In this document: piece after piece, positions 26,256-33,170 of the stretch | Numbering within the stretch: the stretch's first letter is position 1 | Layout of the letters: the number at the start of each line of letters is the position of its first letter | DNA from: Bacteroidales bacterium UBA3834 | GTDB lineage: Bacteria; Bacteroidota; Bacteroidia; Bacteroidales; P3 | Assembly (NCBI GenBank): GCA_002392965.1 | Contig: DGIA01000006.1 | Location: 124,001-188,000 of the forward strand | Length of the DNA stretch: 64,000 bases | Direction: 5' to 3' | Translations under genes and position numbers: made by a program | Notes under the pieces: model-generated | The model's database searches: none | What the model was told of the DNA's origin: nothing | The model's input: the letters and a program-made list of their open reading frames with translations, nothing else

Positions 26256-26558
26256 ATGGACGTAACGATAAAAACCGAAGGAGAGAAAACCCTGGTCACC
26301 CTCAACGGGCGCCTCGACACCACCAACGCCGACCAGTTCCAGGCCGACATCCAACCCCTTATGACATCGCCCAAACCCGACATCGACATCGACTGCACGG
26401 GCATGACCTACACCTCGTCGCAGGGGCTCCGCATCTTCCTCACGCTCCAGAAGAGCGTCCTCGCCCGCGGCGGCAAGATGGTGATGCTCCACATGAACCC
26501 GCAGGTGAAAGAAGTCTTCGATATCACCGGCTTCTCCAACATCATAGCCATCCGATAG
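26256..26558 (+). CDS. STAS-domain anti-anti-sigma-type protein
   Basis: 100 residues, a single STAS domain. The phosphorylation loop is MTYTSSQGLRIFL (near 50-62), where the serine pair before QGLR is the expected kinase target. It is the switch protein of the module: phosphorylated by the kinase at 25694, dephosphorylated by the SpoIIE protein. It overlaps the possible GTG start of the next gene and lies 8 bases before its ATG. Confidence 0.9.
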   Translation: MDVTIKTEGEKTLVTLNGRLDTTNADQFQADIQPLMTSPKPDIDIDCTGMTYTSSQGLRIFLTLQKSVLARGGKMVMLHMNPQVKEVFDITGFSNIIAIR

Positions 26559-26566
26559 TGCACGCC

Positions 26567-27646
26567 ATGAAACTCGACATGCACTGCGAGATGATTCTCG
26601 ACGAGTACCGCGACCGACTTCCCGTCCTCAATACTATCAAAGAGGTGGTGCTCGACATGCTGCGGCGTACCCTGAAGGACAACAACATGGTCGTCACCGC
26701 CATCGAAGGCCGTGTAAAGACCGAGAAAAGCCTGGCCGGCAAGCTGGAACTGAAAGGCAACAAATATCACACCCTCGACGACATCACCGACATCGTCGGC
26801 GTGCGCATCATCACCTTCTTCAGCGACGAGGTCGACCAGATTGCTGCCTTGGTGGAGCGCATGTTTGACATCGACTGGGAGAACTCGGTCGACAAGCGCA
26901 AGATGCTCGAAATCGACCGCTTCGGATACATGTCGCTCCACTACATCTGCCGCATTCCCAAGTCGCTCTACGAAGACCCCCAGCAGCCCTTGATCAACGA
27001 GATACGCTTCGAGCTGCAGATGCGCACCGCCCTCCAGCACGTGTGGGCCAACATGCAGCACGACACCGGCTACAAGAGCGAGGTGGAGATACCTATGGAG
27101 CACCAGCGCAGTCTCAACCGTCTGGCCGGCATCCTCGAGCTCGCCGACGAGCAGTTCAGCCGCATCCGCAAGGAAATCAACGACTACCGCCGCAACGTGC
27201 AGTCGCTCGTAGCCAGCGGCAACTTCGACGAAGTTCCCCTCAACGGCGACACCTTCCGCAGCTATTGCGAGCTGCGTCCGTTCCGTCGTCTGGCCGAAAA
27301 GATAGCCACCATCAACCAGGCCGAACTCTACGATGACAGCCCCATGCCCTACTATCAAGTCCTGCTCCGGCTCAACATGAAGACCATCGGCGATGTCGAG
27401 CGCATGCGCTCCGAGTGCAGCGAGGGCGCCTACCAGCTGGCTCTGATACAGCTCGCCGGCACCGGGCTCGACATCGTGGCCTACTCGGTGGCGCTGCAGA
27501 ACCTCTGCATCGTCAAGATTCTCAAGCTGGGCTACGGGGCGGCAGGCCTCACCAGCATGTTCGACGCCATCTACGGCCCTAGCACCTACAACGCCCAGCG
27601 CGCCGACCGCATCTACCAGCAGGCCACCAAGAGCAACCTGATGTGA
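26567..27646 (+). CDS. RelA/SpoT-type (p)ppGpp synthetase domain protein
   Basis: 359 residues from the ATG at 26567; a GTG at 26558 is possible, and a longer in-frame opening from 26138 would run through the STAS gene in another frame. The synthetase domain is seen in VTAIEGRVKTEKSLAGKL, DITDIVGVRIITFFSD, DRFGYMSLHYIC and FELQMRTALQHVWANMQHD. It transfers pyrophosphate from ATP to GDP or GTP. There is no HD, TGS or ACT domain; the C-terminal 130 residues are helical and unfamiliar. It sits directly behind the partner-switching genes and before an HD hydrolase, which suggests a linked stress output. Confidence 0.87.
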   Translation: MKLDMHCEMILDEYRDRLPVLNTIKEVVLDMLRRTLKDNNMVVTAIEGRVKTEKSLAGKLELKGNKYHTLDDITDIVGVRIITFFSDEVDQIAALVERMFDIDWENSVDKRKMLEIDRFGYMSLHYICRIPKSLYEDPQQPLINEIRFELQMRTALQHVWANMQHDTGYKSEVEIPMEHQRSLNRLAGILELADEQFSRIRKEINDYRRNVQSLVASGNFDEVPLNGDTFRSYCELRPFRRLAEKIATINQAELYDDSPMPYYQVLLRLNMKTIGDVERMRSECSEGAYQLALIQLAGTGLDIVAYSVALQNLCIVKILKLGYGAAGLTSMFDAIYGPSTYNAQRADRIYQQATKSNLM

Positions 27647-27691
27647 TTTATAATTGAAAAAGCAGAATAGTACTAAGCACAAAACACTTCT

Positions 27692-28243
27692 ATGGACACT
27701 TCCCTTTTCGACAAAGCCGCACAGTTTGCTATCGAGGCCCATCAGGGTGCAGAAAGACGGGGCAAGGGATTCCCCTATATCATCCATCCAATGGAGGCCG
27801 CCTCAATCGTGGCCACCGTCACCAACGACCCCGAGTTGCTTGCCGCCGCCATCCTCCACGACACCGTGGAAGATACCGACGTGACCATCGAACAGATAGA
27901 AGAAATGTTCGGCCCGCGGGTGGCGCATCTTGTGAATGTGGAGACAGCACAGAAAGGAGCCTCGTGGCGCGCCCGCCGGGAAGTGCAGATTGAACGTTTC
28001 CGTAAGGCCGACCGCGACAGCAAGATTGTAGCCCTGGGCGACAAACTTTCCAACCTCAGGGCCATCGCCCTCGACCACCGCGCCCTCGGCGACGCCCTCT
28101 GGAGCCGCTTCCACGCCCCGGAAGGGAAGAAAGACATCGAGTGGTACTACCGCAGTTTGGCAACCGCCCTTGACGAGCTTGCCGACACCGCCCCTCATCA
28201 AGAGTTCGTTTCCTTGATAGAGCGGACATTCCCCACAGACTGA
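27692..28243 (+). CDS. HD-domain (p)ppGpp hydrolase-like protein (MESH1/small alarmone hydrolase type)
   Basis: 183 residues. The SpoT-like HD domain is complete: a first His near 19 (EAHQGAERRGKGFPYIIHP), then HDTVEDTDVT at 56-65 and KLSNLRAI near 115. Manganese-dependent enzymes of this type remove the 3'-pyrophosphate of ppGpp. Its location 45 bases after a synthetase-only gene gives a make-and-break pair. Other nucleotide substrates, such as NADPH, cannot be excluded. Confidence 0.87.
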   Translation: MDTSLFDKAAQFAIEAHQGAERRGKGFPYIIHPMEAASIVATVTNDPELLAAAILHDTVEDTDVTIEQIEEMFGPRVAHLVNVETAQKGASWRARREVQIERFRKADRDSKIVALGDKLSNLRAIALDHRALGDALWSRFHAPEGKKDIEWYYRSLATALDELADTAPHQEFVSLIERTFPTD

Positions 28244-28452
28244 CACATCATTCTTACTTGTGGTCCTTGCTCAAGCTCAGTTTTTAAGCATCTTGGAGCA
28301 AGCTCAAGCCTCGTCGTGTCTTATGAAGCAGTTGGCATTGATACAGAAACCTTTGTCATTATGCCGACAATAAAATGACTCTTTTACCATTAGTAGATGC
28401 AAAGAAACGGATAGTATAACCAAAATGGAACGCCTTTGATGCAAAGCATGCT

Positions 28453-28821
28453 TTAGAAATGTTTAACCCAAAAACACAATATGGTAAAACAAATCAAGAA
28501 AGTATTAATGCTTTGCATTTTGCAGACGGCGATCTTCACTCTTCCAATCCGCTCGGCATCAACTTGATAGAAGCCGTTGTCGCGCATGATGTAGAATTCC
28601 TCATGGGTCTTGTGGGTGTGCTGGAAGCCGCTGTCCAGATCGGGTACAAGCGTCAGGAACGACAGCTCGCTGCCGGTGGCGCCCACCGCCTAACCTACAA
28701 ACACCTTGCCCTGGATGACATGGGGACCCATCGGGAGCTGACACTCAATAATCTGTTCGATATTTCCCACGTTGACGGTGGCATAGTTGCGGCCGCTCTT
28801 GATGTTTTCGACTGTTCTCAT
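28453..28821 (-). pseudogene. Cupin gene interrupted by an in-frame TAG and truncated
   Basis: Opens at the ATG at 28821 (MRTVENIKSGRNYATVNVGN). The cupin reading continues in the same frame past an amber codon at 28690-28692, which stands where family members have Glu (VG-x-A-x-GATGSELSF). Cupin motif 1 (HTHKTHEEFYIM) is intact. After YQVDAER the sequence diverges and the second motif is missing. A normal protein would have about 110-130 residues. A TACTTTTG box lies 44 bases upstream. Simple decay is the likely reading; amber read-through alone would not restore the lost C-terminus. Confidence 0.7.
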
Positions 28822-28864
28822 TACTGTTCTTTTTTTTAAGGTTTCTTGATTTTTTTTTCGGTTG

Positions 28865-28872
28865 CAAAAGTA
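28865..28872 (-). promoter_or_regulatory. -7 box upstream of the cupin pseudogene
   Basis: The minus strand reads TACTTTTG followed by C, fitting TAnnTTTG, 44 bases before the ATG. The control region is therefore still in place although the gene is broken. Confidence 0.45.
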
Positions 28873-29089
28873 TAATGATTTCCGAAACACGGTTCAAGAG
28901 GGTATCCGTGCATAAGCCACTTACTTTTTGGTAAGTAATACCGTAACAGCATGAAAGCGCTGTCGGCACTTTAACACTTATTTAACACAAAAGGCCATCA
29001 TTCCGACGACCTTTTTCTGTTTTCTGTAGTAGCAAAGTCTCCTTTTTGTAGTATCCAGCAATGCGGGCTACCGCAAACACCGCTGGTTA

Positions 29090-29704
29090 TCAATACACCA
29101 ATCCATTCAGCCATTTCTCCACCTTGTCTTTACCTGTGCGGACTTCGTGACCGTAGATGGAGAAGCCTTTGGTGACGGTGGCCTTGGGGAAGGCTTTCTT
29201 CACGTCGCTGACACAGTTAGCCAGGCCGCTACCCTCGTGGGTGGTGAAGGGGATGACGGTCTTCCCGGCAAGGTCGATGTCCTTAAAGAGAGTGAACATC
29301 ACCTGTGGGTAGGTGCCCCACCACACGGGGCCGCCGATGAAGACGGTGTCGTACTTGCTGAGGTCGGGGGCAGCGCCTTCGTATGGCGGCAGCTCGCCCT
29401 TGTTGGCCTCTTCCTGCGCCAGGTTGATGAGCGGCATATAGGCCATTCCGTCGTACTTGTGGGTGACAATCTCATACTGGTCGGCACCGGTGATTTCGCT
29501 GATGTAGTCGGCCACAATCTTGGTGTTGCCGACCTCGATGTTGCCCACGCTGTAGTTGTCACCCGCATGGGAGAAGAAAATGACTTTTTTATTCATTGCG
29601 TTATTGTGTGAATGCGTTATTGTGTTAGTGTTGTTTTGTCCATTCTGAGCATTGCAGCCGCTGGCCAACAGTAATGCAAGGGCTGCGGTGAGAATCTTGT
29701 TCAT
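29090..29704 (-). CDS. Flavodoxin-family protein with an added lipoprotein leader
   Basis: 204 residues. The signal is MNKILTAALALLLASGC with Cys17 as lipidation site. The next 19 residues come from an octamer repeat (TNTITHSHNNA), and then a complete flavodoxin starts with its own Met37 (MNKKVIFFSHAGDNYSVGN). FMN-binding features include the first phosphate loop after FFSHAG, and PVWWGTYPQV. Flavodoxins are normally cytoplasmic, so an exported form is unusual. The leader segment lies between two near-identical copies of the repeat. It may be made from either Met. It follows the CMD-cupin gene by 45 bases. Confidence 0.8.
   Translation of the reverse strand: MNKILTAALALLLASGCNAQNGQNNTNTITHSHNNAMNKKVIFFSHAGDNYSVGNIEVGNTKIVADYISEITGADQYEIVTHKYDGMAYMPLINLAQEEANKGELPPYEGAAPDLSKYDTVFIGGPVWWGTYPQVMFTLFKDIDLAGKTVIPFTTHEGSGLANCVSDVKKAFPKATVTKGFSIYGHEVRTGKDKVEKWLNGLVY
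29589..29632 (-). repeat. Octamer-type repeat, copy at the internal flavodoxin start
   Basis: Minus-strand units include AACACAAT, AACGCATT and CACACAAT, ending AACGCAATGAATAA, where ATG is Met37 of the flavodoxin gene. It matches the copy at 29697-29740 at 41 of 44 positions. Confidence 0.78.
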
Positions 29705-29740
29705 TGCGTTATTGTGTGATTGCGTTAGTGTGTTAGTGTT
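29697..29740 (-). repeat. Octamer-type repeat, copy at the leader start
   Basis: The same element as at 29589-29632, with only three differences in 44 bases, ending AACGCAATGAACAA, where ATG is Met1. The two copies flank the leader-coding segment as direct repeats 108 bases apart. Confidence 0.78.
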
Positions 29741-29749
29741 TTTTGCAAA

Positions 29750-30853
29750 TTACTGCATGGTATTGTATTGTTCGTCGGTGACAGGTTCTAGCCACTCATT
29801 GCTGTTGCCGGGTTTGGCGTTGGCGTGGTAGGTGAGGTGCTGCATCCAGCTGTCCTTGGCAGCACCGTGCCAATGCTTCACGCCTTCGGGGACGGCGATG
29901 GTGACACCGGGTTTCAGCTCCACGGCGGGTTTGCCCCACTCCTGATACCAGCCACGACCGCTGACGCAGATGAGCATCTGCACGGCACCGTGGTGAACGT
30001 GCCAGTTGTTGCGGCAGCCAGGTTCGAAACTGACGTTGTAGAGCCCGCTCACCGAGTCGAGCAAGGCCAGGTAACTCTGACCGGTGAAATACTTGGCGTA
30101 GGCGTCGTTGGGTTCGCCCAAGGGCCACGCGGAGGTAGAGACGGCGGGCATCGGCTGTCCGCCCACGGCGGCGATGGCAGCCTCGCAACGCAGCGCCTCT
30201 GCCTCCATACCGTGTGAACGCAAAGAGGCGACGATACCGTTCAGCTGCTCCTCCGTCACACCCATATTCAATGCGCCGCGCACGTGGGCTTGCAACTGCG
30301 GCATTACGCCTTCCAAGCCGCTCAGCGCGCTGACGGTGACCAGCTCGCGGTCGGCATGGGTGAGCAGGTCGCGGGCGAAGATGTCGCCAAAGAGGTGCGC
30401 CTTGAGGTAGTAATCCTCGGCAGGACAGAAGTCGTAGTTGAACGGCTGTCCGCTGAGCTTCGTCTGCACCTCGGTGCCTTGCTTGAGGGCATCGTAGCCG
30501 CTGGGCAGCGGCGACGATTCGGCACCCATCTTCACATCGCCTCGCTGTTCCATCACTTTCTTGAGCGTCCCCAGCGCGTTGAGCGAACGCGGGAAGCCGG
30601 TGTAGGCATAGAGCTGCGAGAGGGCTTCCTTCATCTGGTTGGCAGTGAGGCCTGCGTCGAAGCCCTCGCTGATGGCGATGGCCAGCGACGACTGGTCGCC
30701 CCTCGCCTCGTGGCAGGCGATAGCCGTCAACGCGGCCACCTGCTTTTCGTTGAAACTTAAAGTATTCATATCCTTTCCCGATTCTGTCTTTTTGCCGCAC
30801 CCTACTGTCAGCAGCATGCAGCAGGCGGCAAGAATCATTGCGATGCGTTTCAT
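29750..30853 (-). CDS. Lipoprotein with two carboxymuconolactone-decarboxylase-like domains and a C-terminal cupin
   Basis: 367 residues. The leader MKRIAMILAACCMLLTVGC is a lipoprotein signal. Two CMD-like helical domains follow: residues 35-110 (AACHEARG-type helix and LYAYTGFPRSLNALG) and 135-235 (DRELVTVSALSGLEG, MGVTEEQLN). A cupin domain covers 255-355 (NWHVHHGAVQMLICVSGRGW and EGVKHWHGAA, with metal-binding histidines). CMD-cupin proteins are linked to redox or peroxide chemistry, but substrates are unknown. A Met directly before the first domain (DMNTLSFNEKQ) looks like the former cytoplasmic start. It lies 11 bases after the DUF362 gene. Confidence 0.85.
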   Translation of the reverse strand: MKRIAMILAACCMLLTVGCGKKTESGKDMNTLSFNEKQVAALTAIACHEARGDQSSLAIAISEGFDAGLTANQMKEALSQLYAYTGFPRSLNALGTLKKVMEQRGDVKMGAESSPLPSGYDALKQGTEVQTKLSGQPFNYDFCPAEDYYLKAHLFGDIFARDLLTHADRELVTVSALSGLEGVMPQLQAHVRGALNMGVTEEQLNGIVASLRSHGMEAEALRCEAAIAAVGGQPMPAVSTSAWPLGEPNDAYAKYFTGQSYLALLDSVSGLYNVSFEPGCRNNWHVHHGAVQMLICVSGRGWYQEWGKPAVELKPGVTIAVPEGVKHWHGAAKDSWMQHLTYHANAKPGNSNEWLEPVTDEQYNTMQ

Positions 30854-30864
30854 CTTAAGTGTAA

Positions 30865-31851
30865 TTATTTGTCGATACTGACGATAGTGTATTTGCGGCT
30901 TCCGAGACCTATCTTCTCGGCGTGCTCGACGGTGTGGATGCCGTGACGGCTCTCTATGCGCTCTTTCATGGAGGCTACGTCGTTGTCGGCTGTTTGCTCC
31001 TGACTAAGGACGAGGTCGATGCAGGCTTGGTCGAGAGCCACGGGGTCGGTGCTGGCGAGGATGCCCATATCCTTAAGCGCCACAGGGGTGGGGTTGCCGT
31101 TGCAGTCGCAGTCGATACTCATATTGTTCAGCACGGCGATGTAGAGCACCTTGCCCTTGAAGTAGTCGTGCACCGCAGCGGCGGCGTTGGCCATGCACTC
31201 GAGGAACTTGTCCTGGTTCTCCGGCTGGATGTAGTCCCACAGCTTGGTGTAGTCTTCACTCTGGCCGTTGGTGTGGATGTAGGTCTTGCCGTTGCGCGAG
31301 GCGACGCCGATACTGGCGTTTTTCAGCACGCCGCCGAAGCCGCCCATCTGGTGTCCTTTGAAGTGGGCGAGATTGATCATAAAGTCGTAGTTCTGAAGGT
31401 TCTTGCCCACGATGTTGTAGCGCATATAGGTGGTGTCGCGCACGGGGATTTTGATTTCGCCGTCGGCATCCATAATGTCCACGCCGCCGATGGTGTTGAA
31501 GCCGTGCTCCTCGATGACCTTCAGGTGGTCTTCGGAGTTCATACGGCTGCCGGCGTAGGCGGTGTTGCACTCCACGATTTTGCCGTTCACCAGCTGCACC
31601 AGTGGTCCGATGAGTTCGGCCTTCAGGTGGTTGTTGTTGCCGGCCTCTCCTGTGGAGATTTTCACAGCCACGCGCCCTTCGGCCTTTACGCCAAGAGCGT
31701 TGTAGATGTTAATCAGCGCCTCGGGGCTGATGTCGCGGGTCATGTACACCACCGAGCCTTCAGGGTCCTGTGTGGTCGTTGCGGTTTCCTGTTTCTGGTT
31801 GCAGCCGAGCAGCATAAGCGCCGCAGCGGCAAATAATGCGATTCTTTTCAT
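30865..31851 (-). CDS. DUF362 family lipoprotein
   Basis: 328 residues with the leader MKRIALFAAAALMLLGC. The body matches DUF362: RVAVKISTGE near 60, a GHQMGGFGGVLKNASIGVAS loop near 166-185, and the Cys-rich IDCDCNGNPTPV near 245-256. The family is often associated with Fe-S proteins, but its reaction is unknown. It closely resembles the 342-residue protein at 41079-42107. It is the second gene of a minus-strand run: aldo-keto reductase, DUF362, CMD-cupin, flavodoxin. Confidence 0.85.
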   Translation of the reverse strand: MKRIALFAAAALMLLGCNQKQETATTTQDPEGSVVYMTRDISPEALINIYNALGVKAEGRVAVKISTGEAGNNNHLKAELIGPLVQLVNGKIVECNTAYAGSRMNSEDHLKVIEEHGFNTIGGVDIMDADGEIKIPVRDTTYMRYNIVGKNLQNYDFMINLAHFKGHQMGGFGGVLKNASIGVASRNGKTYIHTNGQSEDYTKLWDYIQPENQDKFLECMANAAAAVHDYFKGKVLYIAVLNNMSIDCDCNGNPTPVALKDMGILASTDPVALDQACIDLVLSQEQTADNDVASMKERIESRHGIHTVEHAEKIGLGSRKYTIVSIDK

Positions 31852-31875
31852 TGTTATAAGTATTGGGTTATTTTT

Positions 31876-32721
31876 TTATCCGTAATTCTCAATCAAATAC
31901 TTCACAAACTGCGGGTCGCCGAAGTCGATGGTGCCCGTGTCGTGCTGGTTGAGCTTGGCGACGGCGGCCATATCGTCGGCGGTCAGCGTGAAGTCGAAGA
32001 TGTCGTAATTTTGCGCCATACGTTCCTTGTGGCTGGACTTGGGGATGGCCACAACACCACGCTGGGTCAGCCACCGGAGGGCCACCTGAGCGGCACTTTT
32101 GCCATACTTGGCACCTATGGCGGCAAGCTCTTCGCTCTTCACGATGCCCTCGACCCCTTGTCCGCCAAGCGGTCCCCAAGCCATCATACGTGTGCTGAAT
32201 TCTGCAAGTATCGGCTCGATGGCTGTCTGCTGTATGAGGGTGTTGCATTGCAGCTGGTTCACCATCGGCTTTACATCCACATAGTGGGCGAAGTCGAAGA
32301 AGCGGCCCGACTGGAAGTTGCTCACTCCTATGGCGCGCACCTTGCCGTCGTGATAGGCTTTCTCCATCGCCCGCCACGTGCCGAACACGTCGCCGTAGGC
32401 CTGATGGATGAGCAGCAGATCGATGTAATCCGTCTGCAACTTGCGCAGGCTCTCGTCGATGCTCTTGGCTGCCTTTTCCTCTCCGTTGTTCGCAATCCAC
32501 ACCTTTGTCACGAGGAAAATCTCCTCGCGTTTCAGGCCACTTTTGCGCCAGGCATTACCCACGCCCTCTTCGTTGGCATAGGCCTGAGCTGTGTCTATCA
32601 GCCGGTAGCCGACGCTCAGCGCATCGCTGACACAACGCTCGCACTCGGCGGGCGACACTTGGAAGACGCCATAACCCAGCAAGGGCATATTCACTCCGTT
32701 TGATAATGTAATTTCTTGCAT
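31876..32721 (-). CDS. Aldo/keto reductase (cytoplasmic type)
   Basis: 281 residues, a TIM barrel of the AKR superfamily without a signal peptide. Signature pieces: LIDTAQAYANEEGVG (catalytic Asp and Tyr) near 42-56, the catalytic Lys in VTKVWI near 74, IHQAYGDVFGTWRAME near 104 and the NADPH-binding IPKSSHKERM near 227. It reduces aldehydes or ketones with NADPH. It heads the redox cluster, with a TAATTTTG box 55 bases upstream. Confidence 0.93.
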   Translation of the reverse strand: MQEITLSNGVNMPLLGYGVFQVSPAECERCVSDALSVGYRLIDTAQAYANEEGVGNAWRKSGLKREEIFLVTKVWIANNGEEKAAKSIDESLRKLQTDYIDLLLIHQAYGDVFGTWRAMEKAYHDGKVRAIGVSNFQSGRFFDFAHYVDVKPMVNQLQCNTLIQQTAIEPILAEFSTRMMAWGPLGGQGVEGIVKSEELAAIGAKYGKSAAQVALRWLTQRGVVAIPKSSHKERMAQNYDIFDFTLTADDMAAVAKLNQHDTGTIDFGDPQFVKYLIENYG

Positions 32722-32775
32722 AAGTATTTGTTTTATTGTTTATTATTTATTTTTTGTTCGTTTCGTTCGATGCTG

Positions 32776-32783
32776 CAAAATTA
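32776..32783 (-). promoter_or_regulatory. -7 box upstream of the aldo/keto reductase cluster
   Basis: The minus strand reads TAATTTTG followed by CA, fitting TAnnTTTG, 55 bases before the reductase ATG. Confidence 0.55.
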
Positions 32784-32861
32784 CAACCATTATCCCATAC
32801 ATCTATTTCACAAAAAGCACCAATGTTTTCACAATAAATACAAAAGTGAATTATTACCACT

Positions 32862-32897
32862 TTAACACATTCGCGAATTCTCACATTCACGCATTCC
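32862..32897 (+). repeat. Octamer-type dispersed repeat, degenerate
   Basis: Units on the plus strand: AACACATT, CGCGAATT, CTCACATT, CACGCATT. Intergenic, 150-200 bases upstream of the aldo/keto reductase start. Confidence 0.65.
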
Positions 32898-33022
32898 TTC
32901 TCCCTTCTTCGTGGGTTCTTCGTGCCTTCTATGTGGCAATTACATATCCCCTGAAAACCAGCGCATTGCGCGTATGAATCATGCAGAATTGCAAGTCGCT
33001 GATTTTCAACCCAAAGGTTAGT

Positions 33023-33077
33023 GATCCCTCGGCGATCCTTCGGCGATCCTTCGACGGTCTCTCGGCGACCCGTTTAT
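33023..33077 (+). repeat. Degenerate array with an 11-base period
   Basis: Successive units GATCCCTCGGC, GATCCTTCGGC, GATCCTTCGAC and GGTCTCTCGGC, then a weak fifth. It lies 40 bases before the promoter of the 33-37 kb operon. Confidence 0.72.
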
Positions 33078-33116
33078 AATAGCATCCCCTTCTTGACAGC
33101 CATTGAAAAATACATT

Positions 33117-33146
33117 TTGCCATTCAAGAAAAAATGCGTACCTTTG
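33117..33146 (+). promoter_or_regulatory. Promoter of the 33-37 kb operon
   Basis: TTG at 33117-33119 and TACCTTTG at 33139-33146, 19 bases apart. It shows that the start at 33171 is the right one, because earlier in-frame starts precede the promoter. Confidence 0.7.
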
Positions 33147-33170
33147 CAAATTGAAAAAACCGACACCAAT

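Larger units (their letters stand above)
32722..33170. other. Divergent intergenic region at the left edge of the 33-38 kb island
   Basis: 449 bases with no gene. It contains the minus-strand promoter box at 32776-32783, an octamer repeat (32862-32897), an 11-base-period array (33023-33077) and a plus-strand promoter (33117-33146). Composition turns from mixed to A/T-rich on the right. Confidence 0.6.

Noticed and set aside
26138..26566. A longer start for the RelA/SpoT protein reaching back over the STAS gene
   Set aside because: The added 143 residues (many His, Arg, Pro) are the STAS gene read in another frame. The ATG at 26567 fits the domain start.
28267..28305. A terminator after the alarmone hydrolase gene
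   Set aside because: CTTGCTC/GAGCAAG can pair, but the loop is long and no T tract follows, so support is too weak to list.
28459..28839. A 126-codon plus-strand gene
   Set aside because: It is the antisense of the cupin pseudogene, whose minus-strand reading gives recognisable cupin motifs.
33021..33170. An earlier start for the DUF4365-like gene
   Set aside because: It would include the 11-base repeat array and the promoter, so the codons lie upstream of transcription start.
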